Shown here: piece after piece, positions 44,628 to 53,543 of the stretch
Layout of the letters: every line of letters begins with the position of its first letter
How positions within the stretch are numbered: position 1 is the first letter of the stretch
Source of the DNA: Labrenzia sp. VG12
GTDB taxonomy: Bacteria; Pseudomonadota; Alphaproteobacteria; Rhizobiales; Stappiaceae
NCBI RefSeq assembly: GCF_002237595.1
Contig: NZ_CP022529.1
Coordinates: forward strand, 1 to 64,000
Length of the DNA stretch: 64,000 nucleotides
Direction: 5' to 3'
Notes under the pieces: generated by a model
Databases searched by the model: none
Told to the model about the DNA's origin: nothing
The model's input: the letters and a program-made list of their open reading frames with translations, nothing else
Translations under genes and position numbers: made by a program

Positions 44628-45332
44628 TCAGCTTGCCCGCTTGAAGATGTTGTACCAGCGCTTTTTCGGCACGGTGATGGCCCGCTCCAGAAGCTCGGCG
44701 GCATAGAGACCGGCGTTTTCGCGGGCCTTGGCAACGCCGCTGACAAGTTTCGGATCGAGATCGGCGAGGCCTCCGCCGAATTCCATCATGTCGCGGAAGG
44801 CGGCCCGTTCGACAATCGGGGTCATCAGGACATCGATGTTCTGCGCCGACAGGAAGTCCTGCACGGCCTTCATGGCGCGGGTGGTCACGGCCGCATTGGT
44901 GCGGGTCAGCACCACACAGTGCTTGATGTCGTGCCGGACGATCTTTTCCAGCTTCTTGATCAGGGAGAGGATCTTGGCGCCGCCGCGGGCATCCATGGAC
45001 GATCCCTGGATCGGCACCACCACCAGGTCCGATACCGAGAGCGCGTTGGCAACGATCAGGTTTTCCGTGCCTTCCAGATCGACGATCACGTAGTCGGAGT
45101 GTTCAGCCGCGTAGGTGACCTGTTCGGTGATCGAGGCCGGCGACACTTCGCTGACAACGCTGATGCCCGGACAGGTCCTGGGAAGCTCGGCCCACTTGGA
45201 GATCCATTTTTGCGGATCCGCATCAAAGATGGTGACACGTTTTCCCCGTGCCGCGACTTCTGTCGCCAGCAGCAGTGCGGCGGTGGTCTTTCCGGCGCCG
45301 CCCTTTGCGTTTGCGAAGGAAATGACTGGCAT
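44628..45332 (-). CDS. ParA/VirC1-like ATPase, orphan
   Basis: 234 residues from the ATG at 45330-45332, with AGGAGAG about 7 nt upstream. SIMIBI-class ATPase: deviant Walker A KGGAGKTTAALLLA, DADPQKWISKWAELP, VIVDLEGTENLIV and PIQGSSMDARGG. It resembles VirC1 and small ParA proteins more than chromosomal ParA. No ParB, parS or conjugation gene is adjacent. Such orphans can position protein complexes or DNA; here the role is unknown. Confidence 0.85.
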   Translation of the reverse strand: MPVISFANAKGGAGKTTAALLLATEVAARGKRVTIFDADPQKWISKWAELPRTCPGISVVSEVSPASITEQVTYAAEHSDYVIVDLEGTENLIVANALSVSDLVVVPIQGSSMDARGGAKILSLIKKLEKIVRHDIKHCVVLTRTNAAVTTRAMKAVQDFLSAQNIDVLMTPIVERAAFRDMMEFGGGLADLDPKLVSGVAKARENAGLYAAELLERAITVPKKRWYNIFKRAS

Positions 45333-45710
45333 CTTGGCTCTCCTGACCTGGCCATGCATTGTCTAAATGAGGGTCCTTCTTGGACTTATCTCCCTGTCAC
45401 TCTTGGATTTTTATGGTTACCAAATTCTTAAATTCGCATTTTGCATCAAGGTTATTCAGTGCCCTGCCGTCCTTGTGGATAAAACGCGCAGTTTTTCTTG
45501 GTACAATTTGCAAGGGTGAACGGAAACGTGCCGAATGTATTGAGTGACGTGGTGGCGCGTCCGGCCTGATCACAGCTCTGGCAGCTGATGAAAGCAGATC
45601 CGCTGGGGGCAAGGATCAGCAGTGGTTTTTGATCTGCAGCCGATTGAAAGCCTCAGGGGCGATGCTTAGGGTAGGGCCGACTGCGTGATTTGCCGAACAA
45701 AGGACGTCCC
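45333..45710. other. Intergenic region between divergent ParA and hydrolase genes
   Basis: About 380 bp. It is AT-richer from about 45390 to 45500. Promoters of both flanking genes must lie here but I cannot assign them. No gene, hairpin or repeat stands out. Confidence 0.4.
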
Positions 45711-46619
45711 ATGCTGCACAGGATCATCAAGGCCCGCCATGCACAGGCCCTCGGTGCCCTGCTGCTTGGTGCTGTCATTGCAGTTGGCGGAAGCGCCGGA
45801 CTGGCGCAGGCAGAGGCGCTGAAACCCTACAAGGACCGGCTGTTTCGCTACAAGAAGATCCACGAGACGCTTTATGGCGGCGATTTCCTGGTGGTGGAAT
45901 ACTCAAAGCAGCGGGACCTGCGCGACCGCGACGAGGTCGACGAGCGCCGGGTCTATGGCAATTACGTCTCCTACAAACCGAAGCGCAGCCGGGGCAGCGG
46001 CGAGTTGCAGGCCAATGGCCGTACCATCAACTACATGGGCACCGGCAAGTGGAAGGGTGGGGCAAAAGCCATCGTCATCTATATCCATGGCCAGGGCGGC
46101 AACCGCTTCCAGGGCATGAACGACGTTTCCTTTGGCGGCAATTTCAATCGCATCCAGAACCTGATGGTCCGCAATGGCGGTGCATATCTGACCGTCGATA
46201 TCAAGAATTTCGGCAAGTCCGGCACGGCGGATGTCGCGGCGCTGATCCAGTATCAGAAGCAGCTCTCGCCTGGCGCCAAGGTGGTGGTGGCCTGCGGGTC
46301 CATGGGTGGCATCATCTGCTGGAACCTGGTCAAGAACGGCAATTACGCCAGCCTGATCAACGGCATCATGCTGCTCGGTTCGCCAAAGGATCCGAATTTC
46401 CTCAATTCCAGCGCTCTGCGCCGCAATGTACCGATCTATATGGGCCAGGGCACGCTCGACCGGGTCTACAATTGGGAAGACCAGGCAAATTTCTACAAGC
46501 AGATCAAGAACCGCGCGCCCAACTACCCGATCAGGTTCACCCTGTTCGACACCGGCACCCACGGCACCCCGATCCGCATGACCGACTGGCGGCTGGTGCT
46601 GAACTGGATGTTGGGGTGA
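45711..46619 (+). CDS. Secreted alpha/beta hydrolase
   Basis: 302 residues from the ATG at 45711, with AAAGGA 7 nt upstream. Signal peptide about residues 1-35 (ALGALLLGAVIAVGGSAGLAQAEA). Alpha/beta-hydrolase core: oxyanion loop YIHGQGGNRF, nucleophile S197 in ACGSMGG, probable acid D250 (GTLDRVY) and H284 (TGTHGTP). It may act on an ester in the periplasm; substrate unknown. Confidence 0.85.
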   Translation: MLHRIIKARHAQALGALLLGAVIAVGGSAGLAQAEALKPYKDRLFRYKKIHETLYGGDFLVVEYSKQRDLRDRDEVDERRVYGNYVSYKPKRSRGSGELQANGRTINYMGTGKWKGGAKAIVIYIHGQGGNRFQGMNDVSFGGNFNRIQNLMVRNGGAYLTVDIKNFGKSGTADVAALIQYQKQLSPGAKVVVACGSMGGIICWNLVKNGNYASLINGIMLLGSPKDPNFLNSSALRRNVPIYMGQGTLDRVYNWEDQANFYKQIKNRAPNYPIRFTLFDTGTHGTPIRMTDWRLVLNWMLG

Positions 46620-46772
46620 ACCTGAAAGTCCTGCCAGCAACCTGTCAGCATTTGGCTGCTGTGCGCTGCAGAACCATTGTCCTGGGCGAGTTTCTGCTCT
46701 TTATTTCGTTCCATTGATTTTCTGGTTCTAAGCCCAGTTGAAGGGCTTGCCCAATTTTGATGGAAAGAGTTG

Positions 46773-47111
46773 ATGACCTTCGAGGACCATAGACCTGCTG
46801 ATCAGACGGCTGGGACCAGTCTTAATGAAAAACTGTCCAACCTGCGCAGGAAGTCGATCAGCCACCTTCTGACCGGCCTCGGCAATGCCGTGATCGGCTA
46901 TCTGCTGATCACCCATGCCTCTGATATCGCCGCGACCCTGAGCTTTCTTCCCGAGTGGCTGGTGACGGGCGCTGGCTATGTGAGCGCCGGGGTTGGCGTG
47001 CTCTACATCCTGCTGTCGGTCTTGAGCGCGGTCATGCTGTTTGTCGTCAGAAAGAAGCTCGCCGGCTTGCCACAGGAGGTATTGGAAAAGGCGAACGCTG
47101 GCGAGAGTTGA
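46773..47111 (+). CDS. Small predicted membrane protein
   Basis: 112 residues with two or three hydrophobic segments (LLTGLGNAVIGYLLITHASDI, LVTGAGYVSAGVGVLYILLSVLSAVMLFVV) and a charged tail. GGAAAG lies about 6 nt before the ATG at 46773. No family recognised; it could be a regulator of a membrane complex, but nothing in context shows that. Confidence 0.6.
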   Translation: MTFEDHRPADQTAGTSLNEKLSNLRRKSISHLLTGLGNAVIGYLLITHASDIAATLSFLPEWLVTGAGYVSAGVGVLYILLSVLSAVMLFVVRKKLAGLPQEVLEKANAGES

Positions 47112-47327
47112 TGGGCGGCTGTTGTTTCGGCTGGCGAGGAGTAAGCGCTTTTCGGCTGGACCTCTTCATGTTCGAACACCCTTCGCTGTTCTTTCAATCA
47201 AGGCGCAAGCTTGTGCGGAACGCTGATGGTCACAACCGGTCTCAAGCTTCTGTCGGCTAATGAAGGCCTTGTCCTTTTTCCGACACGATCCTTTGCCTTG
47301 ATGGGCCTTTGATGAAGACCAAAGATC

Positions 47328-48449
47328 ATGCGAATTCTGAAAGCCCTGTTTCTGACGGCCAGCGCTGGCCTGGGTGGCTTGGCGGTGGCCTATGCCAGTG
47401 GCCTGTTCGAGCCGCTGCAGGCGGCCTATCCGCGGGCGGTCTGGCCGGCGCTCGGGTCGTTTCAAACGATCTCGGGCCAACCGGAACCGCTGCACTACGC
47501 TTCGGCCCTGGCACCACTGAACCCGCGCGGGCAGGACCTGTTCGAAGACGCCGGCAGCCACGCCCTTCTGGTGTTGCGCGGCGACCGTATCGTGCTGGAA
47601 ACCTATGCGGATGGTTATGGCCCGCACACGCGCTTCAACTCCTATTCGCTGATCAAGAGCGTTGTCGGCGCACTTGTGCTTCAGGCCGTGTCCGAGGGCA
47701 GGATTGCGAGCCTTGACGATCCGGTCAGCGCCTACCTGCCGGGTTTCGGTTCCGAGCGCTTCGGGCAGCAGAGTGTGCGCAGCTTTCTGGAAATGCGCAG
47801 CGGTCTCGATTTTGAACAGGAAAGCGCCGACAAGCAGGACCGGCTGGTGACCTACAATCCGTTTGGCAGGCTGGCGCGGCTGCACGCAGGAGGCCTTGGG
47901 TCGGTTGAGGACGAATTGCAGGTCCGCTCCGACCGGGTCGGGCAATTCGCCTACCAGAATGTCAACACGGCCGTGTTGGGGCATCTTCTTGAAAAGGTTC
48001 ATGGCAGGCCGCTTGATCATTTATTTGTCGAGCGTGTCTGGCTGCCCGCAGGAGCTGCCCGGGCAGACTGGCTGCGCCACGGCGAAGAGGGGAGTGTCAC
48101 CGCCTATTGCTGCCTCTATGCCACTGCGAGCGACTGGCTCAAGGTGGGCAGATTTCTGGCGCAAAACGGAACCCCGGAGCGCCCTTTCCTGTCGGAGGAG
48201 CTCTGGAACCTCTATTTCGGCACCAGACTTTCACCGAAGGCCCGCACCAAAGGGGCTTATGGGACGCATATCCGCCACAACGTCCTCGACCGCAAGGGCG
48301 AAGCGTTGCAAGGCAGCTTTTCCTACATGATGGGGCAGGGCGGGCAGATCGTTTACATGATGCCCGACAAGGATTTGGTCGTTGTCCGCTTCGGCGACCG
48401 GCACTCGCTGCTGCATTCAACGCTCTATTCGGTCTGGAACTCTCTTTAG
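47328..48449 (+). CDS. Serine hydrolase, beta-lactamase family (class C-like)
   Basis: 373 residues. N-terminal hydrophobic helix (signal or anchor) at about 5-25. Catalytic motifs: S107-L-I-K110 (SxxK), Y209-Q-N211 (YxN) and a terminal GGQ-type strand. This layout fits beta-lactamase/esterase/D-aminopeptidase-like proteins, many of which are esterases. A GAT-rich start region precedes it; the ribosome binding site is not strong. Confidence 0.88.
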   Translation: MRILKALFLTASAGLGGLAVAYASGLFEPLQAAYPRAVWPALGSFQTISGQPEPLHYASALAPLNPRGQDLFEDAGSHALLVLRGDRIVLETYADGYGPHTRFNSYSLIKSVVGALVLQAVSEGRIASLDDPVSAYLPGFGSERFGQQSVRSFLEMRSGLDFEQESADKQDRLVTYNPFGRLARLHAGGLGSVEDELQVRSDRVGQFAYQNVNTAVLGHLLEKVHGRPLDHLFVERVWLPAGAARADWLRHGEEGSVTAYCCLYATASDWLKVGRFLAQNGTPERPFLSEELWNLYFGTRLSPKARTKGAYGTHIRHNVLDRKGEALQGSFSYMMGQGGQIVYMMPDKDLVVVRFGDRHSLLHSTLYSVWNSL

Positions 48450-48494
48450 ACCGGAGACCGGTCCAGGCCCGTGGTTGCAGATGCCGGACGGCGA

Positions 48495-49406
48495 TCAGTC
48501 ATAGGTCCTGCGCGGCCTGAGCCTGAGCAGCCCCTCCGCCAGATGATCGAACACCACGCGAATGCGCCGGCTGGTGTGGAGTTCGCGGTGCGTGACCAGC
48601 CAGATCGGGAACGTGACCGGCTTGACGCCGGCAAAGGCAGGCACGATTTCCGGGAACCGCTCGGCGATTTCGTCGGCCATGATCGACAGGCCGAAGCCCT
48701 GCCGGACCAGCTCCCAGGCGACCACCCCGTTGGGAGAGCCCAGCCGGATGTTGCCTTCGCTGACATCCAGGCCAAACGCGCGCAGGTAGCCGACCAGTTC
48801 CTCGTTGTTGTCATAGCCGACAAAGTCGAGGCTCTTGGTATCATCCAGGGCCAGCGGCCGGCCGAACTGTTCGACATACGACCGGGCGCCATAGATCCGT
48901 GCAGGCGCGTCGCGCAGCTTGCGGGCGTAAAGATCCGGGTGGTCGGGAGAGACGTGGCGAATGGCGATATCGGCTTCCCGGCGGCGCAGGTCGCTGAGAC
49001 TGTTGGTGCACAGGAGCTTGACCTCGATGCGGGGCGCCAGGTCGCGCAGGTCCCTTAAGATATCGGGCAGGATATGTGCGGCCGTCAGATCCGTGGTCGA
49101 CACCGTCACCAGGCCCTCGACCTGTTGCGCCTTGCCGGAGGCGGCCAGTGACACGCGGCTGGCCGCTTCTCCCATGGCCCGCACATGTTCGACCAGTTCC
49201 AGCCCGGCATCGGTCAGGATCAGCGACTTCGCGACCCGTTCGAACAGGGTCACACCGAGGGTTTCTTCCAGGGCCGCGACCTGACGGCTCAAGGTGGGCT
49301 GTGTCAGATTGAGGGCTCGGGCTGCTGCCGACAGGGAGCCTTCCTCGGCGGTTACGAGAAAGGCGCGAGCCTGGTTCCAGTCAAAGGTGATCGTCTGCCA
49401 ATTCAT
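48495..49406 (-). CDS. LysR family transcriptional regulator
   Basis: 303 residues. Winged helix at about residues 8-68 (ARAFLVTAEEGSLSAAARALNLTQPTLSRQVAALEETLG), then the effector-binding domain. It is divergent from the small ORF, methyltransferases and MFS gene on the plus strand, starting 84 bp away, the standard arrangement for a LysR regulator and its target. The intervening 84 bp are AT-rich. Confidence 0.93.
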   Translation of the reverse strand: MNWQTITFDWNQARAFLVTAEEGSLSAAARALNLTQPTLSRQVAALEETLGVTLFERVAKSLILTDAGLELVEHVRAMGEAASRVSLAASGKAQQVEGLVTVSTTDLTAAHILPDILRDLRDLAPRIEVKLLCTNSLSDLRRREADIAIRHVSPDHPDLYARKLRDAPARIYGARSYVEQFGRPLALDDTKSLDFVGYDNNEELVGYLRAFGLDVSEGNIRLGSPNGVVAWELVRQGFGLSIMADEIAERFPEIVPAFAGVKPVTFPIWLVTHRELHTSRRIRVVFDHLAEGLLRLRPRRTYD

Positions 49407-49490
49407 GCAAATATGTATATCAACTAACCGGATTTTCGCAATTTATATTCGTTTATTTAGGGGTTATCTGAGAGGCGAAAGGATCGCACC

Positions 49491-49637
49491 ATGAGCCTGC
49501 AGTCGTTGACAGTCCAGCTTCTCAAAATCGGTTTCTCCGTCCTGTGTTTTCTCGCATCCCCGGGCGGTGGACGGGACATGGGCCGGGAATTCCTCGAGCT
49601 GATTGGCCTTCGCAATCGGGGTTCCGGCAATAAATGA
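49491..49637 (+). CDS. 48-aa small protein, translationally coupled to a methyltransferase
   Basis: ATG at 49491 with AAAGGA about 7 nt upstream; the stop TGA at 49635-49637 overlaps the ATG of the following methyltransferase as ATGA. The product has a hydrophobic middle (LLKIGFSVLCFLASPGGG) and a short polar tail. No family recognised. The good ribosome binding site and overlap argue for real translation; it may be a leader peptide or a small membrane protein. Confidence 0.6.
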   Translation: MSLQSLTVQLLKIGFSVLCFLASPGGGRDMGREFLELIGLRNRGSGNK

Positions 49638-50410
49638 CGTTGGAAACTCACAAGCCGAAGATACCCGTCTATGAGCGCTGGTTCGGTACCTGGCAGATTT
49701 CCGTCAACCGGCGCGGGTTTTCGGCGGACGATCTTCGCCAGGCCTATGATGATCAGGCCCCCATGTGGACCGGCAAGCTGATGAAACTTGGCTTTCTGGA
49801 GGCATACCGGAAGGTCATGGCCGAGTTCACAGAGGGGGATGACCTGGTTGGCGGCACGCCGTTTCGTGTGCTGGATTGCGGGGTTGGAACCGGAGCCTTG
49901 TCCGCAGCTTTTGCGCATGAGGTGGCACAGCCGTTTGATCTGTCGGCCGTGGATATTTCGCCAAGCATGCTGTCTGAAGCGCGCAGGAACCTGTCGGACC
50001 TCAATCTGCGTTTTGACGGGCAGATTGCCGACATGCACAGCCTGCCCTTTGAGACAGACAGTTTTGATCGGGTCATTTGTGCACACACGGTCGAGCATCT
50101 TGGCTCTCCGAAGGCAGCGATCAGCGAAATGTGCCGTGTGCTCCGGCCGGGCGGCAAGCTGCTTCTGGTGGTAACGCGCAAATCGGCGCTTGGAGCCTAC
50201 ATTCACCTCAAGTGGCGCACGCAGCGTCTGGACCCGGAGGTGGTCAAGACTTGGCTGGAACAGTGCGGCCTGAAAGACCTTGAAGAATTGCCGGTCGGGA
50301 CCGGAGCCTGGACACGGCTCTGGAGCACGGCGATTGCCGGGAGGAAAAACGAAGCAGCGTCAATTGCGCTGCAAGACAACTCAGCTGCGCCGTTTCGACG
50401 AACAGCATGA
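49634..50410 (+). CDS. Class I SAM-dependent methyltransferase
   Basis: 258 residues. SAM-binding motif I VLDCGVGTGALSAAFA, motif II SAVDISPSMLSEAR, motif III PFETDSFDRVICAHTVEHL, then LRPGGKLLLVV. The 8-12 residue N-terminal tail is unlike common families; the substrate is not evident. It is the second gene of a divergent unit opposite the LysR regulator, followed 16 nt later by another methyltransferase. Confidence 0.88.
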   Translation: MTLETHKPKIPVYERWFGTWQISVNRRGFSADDLRQAYDDQAPMWTGKLMKLGFLEAYRKVMAEFTEGDDLVGGTPFRVLDCGVGTGALSAAFAHEVAQPFDLSAVDISPSMLSEARRNLSDLNLRFDGQIADMHSLPFETDSFDRVICAHTVEHLGSPKAAISEMCRVLRPGGKLLLVVTRKSALGAYIHLKWRTQRLDPEVVKTWLEQCGLKDLEELPVGTGAWTRLWSTAIAGRKNEAASIALQDNSAAPFRRTA

Positions 50411-50426
50411 TATGGAAAGATACACC

Positions 50427-51101
50427 ATGGCCATCACATGGACGAATGACATGACACCTTCGACAAGGTTCTGGGACAAGGCAGCCCGCAAATATGCGGC
50501 GTCAAAGATCAAGGATCAGGCCGCATACGAGAAAACGCTCGAGCGGACCACGGAACACCTGGGGCCGGAAGACCACGTTCTGGAGCTTGGGGCCGGCACC
50601 GGGTCGACCGCCCTTCTTCTGGCAAAGAACGTGAAGTCGTTCCTCTCCACGGATTTCGCACCGGGCATGATCGAGATCGCCAACGAGAAGCTGGCGGCCG
50701 AGAGAAACAGCGGTGTTGCCCATGAGGGGCTCAGCTTCCTGACGGCGGACGCATTCGATGAACGCGTTCAACTGCCCGAGGAACAGGGCGCAGGCTATGA
50801 TGCGATCCTGGCCTTCAACTTCTTCCACCTGGTGGAGAACCCGGACGACCTGCTGGCGCGTGTCCGTGATCTGTTGAGACCGGGCGGCCTCTACATTTCC
50901 AAGACGGTTTGCCTGAAGGACCGTGCCTGGCTGTTCGGTCCCATGATCAAGGTTATGCAGCTCTTCGGCAAGGCGCCCTATGTGAGCATGTTCTCGTTCG
51001 AGGACGTTGAAGAAAAGATCCGCCGTGCCGGGTTCGAGATCATAGAAACGGGAACCTACCCGGAACCGCGCAGCCGTTTCGTGGTTGCCCGAAAAGCCTG
51101 A
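50427..51101 (+). CDS. Class I SAM-dependent methyltransferase
   Basis: 224 residues from the ATG at 50427 (MAITWTNDMTPSTRFWD), with GGAAAGA about 6 nt upstream. An ATG at 50412 and a longer in-frame reading to 50280 are poorer choices. Motif I HVLELGAGTGSTALLLA, motif II FLSTDFAPGMIEIAN, and FHLVENPDDLLARVRDLLRPGG. It resembles UbiE/small-molecule methyltransferases. Partner of the preceding methyltransferase; the two differ strongly in sequence. Confidence 0.88.
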   Translation: MAITWTNDMTPSTRFWDKAARKYAASKIKDQAAYEKTLERTTEHLGPEDHVLELGAGTGSTALLLAKNVKSFLSTDFAPGMIEIANEKLAAERNSGVAHEGLSFLTADAFDERVQLPEEQGAGYDAILAFNFFHLVENPDDLLARVRDLLRPGGLYISKTVCLKDRAWLFGPMIKVMQLFGKAPYVSMFSFEDVEEKIRRAGFEIIETGTYPEPRSRFVVARKA

Positions 51102-51185
51102 CTGGTACAGCTGGCGGTTGCGGTGCAGCAGGTGCGATGCTACGAGTTAGATCCCACCTAAAACGCTTTTCCTGAAAGCGCCTTC

Positions 51186-52352
51186 ATGCTTGTCCGCGAC
51201 CGCGCGTTCTTCGCGTCCATGTTCCTCACGGTTCTGGCCGACCAGATCCTGTTGTTCCTTGTGCCGCTGGTGATCTTTCAGATCACCGGCAACGTTGCCT
51301 GGTCGGGGCTGGCCTTTTTCTTCGAGACCCTGCCGCGTTACCTGACCTTTCCGGTCGCCGGGATCCTCTGTGACCGGATCTCGCCGATCCTCCTGCTCAG
51401 GATCAGCCGGGTCCTGAGGGCCGTGGCCTGCATTATCGGCATTACCGGGCAGATCCTCTTTGGCGGCGTCTGGTGGCTGATCGGCCTGTCCGCCGTCGTC
51501 GGTATTCTGACCACTCAGGGCATGCTGGCGCTGGAGATGGTCCTTGTCAGGGCTTTTGCCGACCAGCGCTTTGAAAAAGTGGCAAGCTACGGCCAGCTCG
51601 CCTCGCAGATGGGCGTGGTGCTGGGGCCGCTCACAGCGGCCTATCTGATGGCGTTCTGGCCCTGGGAAGCTGTTGTCGTGCTGGCGACGGTGCTGTTCCT
51701 GCTGGCCGACCTGGCCTTCATGCTCTGGCCCGGACAGGCACGCATGCAGGCAGCGCCCGGCACCGGGGAAAGACGTCACCCGATTGCGGACCTGAAACAC
51801 GCACTGGCCCTGATCTGGCGTCTGCCTGGCCTGATGCAGGCCATCCTGCAGGCCGCCGGTGTCAATCTGATCATAGGGGCGACCCTTGCAACGGCTGCTG
51901 CGATGGTGACCGGTTTCTTCGCCCAAAGCGAGCAGGTCTATGCCTGGCTGCAGGTGGGCGGTGCCCTGGCAACGCTGGCCGTTCTCACCTTGACCGCACA
52001 TGTGCATCTGGGGCTCAGGACGCTGGGTCTGACCGCCTATGCCCTGATCTGCGTTGGCGCCATCCTGACCGGGCTCGGGGCGCATCCGCTTGTCTATGCC
52101 CTCGGTTTCCTGCTGATTGCGGGTTTCGACAAGATGTTCAACATCTATGTGCGAACCTTGCGCAAGGAGATCATTCCACCTGCGGAATTCGGCAAGACCA
52201 CCGGCGCCATCATCTGCCTCAACAACCTCTCGCAGCCTCTGGCAGGGCTGATTGTGGCCGTGTTTGCCGCCGGCGACGATGCCAGGGCCGTGCTGCTGGG
52301 CCTGGCCGCCGTCATGGCGCTGCTTGGTCTGGCAACCTTTCGCCGGGCCTGA
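51186..52352 (+). CDS. MFS transporter
   Basis: 388 residues, about 12 membrane segments. The first helix is LADQILLFLVPLVIFQ and a loop has TLPRYLTFPVAGILCDRISP; a central charged loop separates the two halves (MQAAPGTGERRHPIADLK). It belongs to the enterobactin-exporter (EntS-like)/MFS-3 type group by general look, so export of a small molecule is possible. It follows the methyltransferases and converges with the VWA gene at 7-bp distance. Confidence 0.82.
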   Translation: MLVRDRAFFASMFLTVLADQILLFLVPLVIFQITGNVAWSGLAFFFETLPRYLTFPVAGILCDRISPILLLRISRVLRAVACIIGITGQILFGGVWWLIGLSAVVGILTTQGMLALEMVLVRAFADQRFEKVASYGQLASQMGVVLGPLTAAYLMAFWPWEAVVVLATVLFLLADLAFMLWPGQARMQAAPGTGERRHPIADLKHALALIWRLPGLMQAILQAAGVNLIIGATLATAAAMVTGFFAQSEQVYAWLQVGGALATLAVLTLTAHVHLGLRTLGLTAYALICVGAILTGLGAHPLVYALGFLLIAGFDKMFNIYVRTLRKEIIPPAEFGKTTGAIICLNNLSQPLAGLIVAVFAAGDDARAVLLGLAAVMALLGLATFRRA

Positions 52353-52358
52353 ACCCGC

Positions 52359-53543
52359 TCAGCTCTCGTGATCGGCGGCGTCTGCCCGAATGGTCTTGAT
52401 ATCCTGAGAAGCCGCCCATTGCTGGATGTCCTCACGGCGCAGGGCACAGGCCATGAGATCGGGGAACTGGTCCGGTGTGGCGGCAAAGACCGGGACACCG
52501 AGCGCAGCGATGGTCGCCGCCATCTGGGCATCGTAAAACGGATTGCCTGTATCGGTCAGCGCGAGCAGGACAATGACATTCACGCCCTGTCCGGTCAGTC
52601 TTGCAATTCTGGCGACCATCTCCTTGGCGTTGCCGCCTTCATAGAGATCGGTGATCAGGACGAGATGCGATTTGGACGGTTTTTCAATCTTGTCCTCGCA
52701 ATAGGCCACGGCCTGATTGATGTCGGTGCCGCCTCCGAGCTGTACCCCGAACAGCACTTCCACCGGATCTGAAAGATCGTCGGTCAGATCGAGGACTGCC
52801 GTGTCGAAGCACACCAGTTTTGTTTTAACGACCGGCAAGGAGGCCATGACGGCCGCAAAGATCGAGGCATAGACCACGGAAGAGGCCATTGAACCGGACT
52901 GGTCGACGCACAGGACAACCTCGTCGAGATCGACGATCCTGCGCTGCCGCCGCATGAAGCCGATCAGTTTTTCGGGCACCACCGTGTTGTGCTCTTGCTG
53001 GTAGTGGTGCAGGTTCGCCCGAATGGTGCGGGACCAGTCGATATCGGCAAAACGCGGCCGGAAGGTGCGTTTGGATTTGTCCACGGCGCCGCGTAACGCT
53101 TCGGCGGTGCGCCTCTCCAGCCGTTCCATCAGCTCTGCGACCACTTTGGCGATCACCTCACGTGCGGCGTCCTTGGTCTTGTCCGGCATGACACCGCGCA
53201 TGGCAACGAGATCGGCCACCAGATTGACGTCCGCTTCCATCACCGCCAGGAATTCCGGTTCCAGCAGCATCTGTTTCAGGCCGAGCCGGTCGAAGGCGTC
53301 TTTCTGAACCACCTGAACAACGGAAGAGGGGAAAAACTCTCGTATTTCGCTGAGCCAGCGGGCCACTTTCGTCGCGGAACCGCCAAGGCCGCCGCGTTTG
53401 CCTTTACCGCCCTTGCCGCCTGATCCGCCGTCTTCCGGGTTGTAAAGCGCGCTCAGGGCGGCGGAGAGGCGCTGATCGCGCCCGGCCAGCCCGTCGTCAT
53501 CGCCCCCCAGCGCCAGGCGCCACCGACGTCCACGCTCATCCAT
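52359..53543 (-). CDS. VWA domain-containing protein (CoxE-like)
   Basis: 394 residues. Glycine/lysine-rich segment at about 38-58 (GGSGGKGGKGKRGG), helical region 60-200, then a von Willebrand A domain with an intact MIDAS: D214-x-S216-x-S218, T273 (GGGTDIN) and D299 (ITDLYEGG). VWA subunits pair with MoxR AAA ATPases, e.g. in metal-insertion machines for CO dehydrogenase and in RavA-ViaA. Last of five overlapping genes; its start overlaps the DUF5682 gene stop by 8 nt. Confidence 0.9.
   Translation of the reverse strand: MDERGRRWRLALGGDDDGLAGRDQRLSAALSALYNPEDGGSGGKGGKGKRGGLGGSATKVARWLSEIREFFPSSVVQVVQKDAFDRLGLKQMLLEPEFLAVMEADVNLVADLVAMRGVMPDKTKDAAREVIAKVVAELMERLERRTAEALRGAVDKSKRTFRPRFADIDWSRTIRANLHHYQQEHNTVVPEKLIGFMRRQRRIVDLDEVVLCVDQSGSMASSVVYASIFAAVMASLPVVKTKLVCFDTAVLDLTDDLSDPVEVLFGVQLGGGTDINQAVAYCEDKIEKPSKSHLVLITDLYEGGNAKEMVARIARLTGQGVNVIVLLALTDTGNPFYDAQMAATIAALGVPVFAATPDQFPDLMACALRREDIQQWAASQDIKTIRADAADHES

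Noticed and set aside
47166..48020. Minus-strand 284-codon frame overlapping the serine hydrolase
   Set aside because: The plus-strand gene has SxxK and YxN motifs and a proper start; the minus frame has neither.
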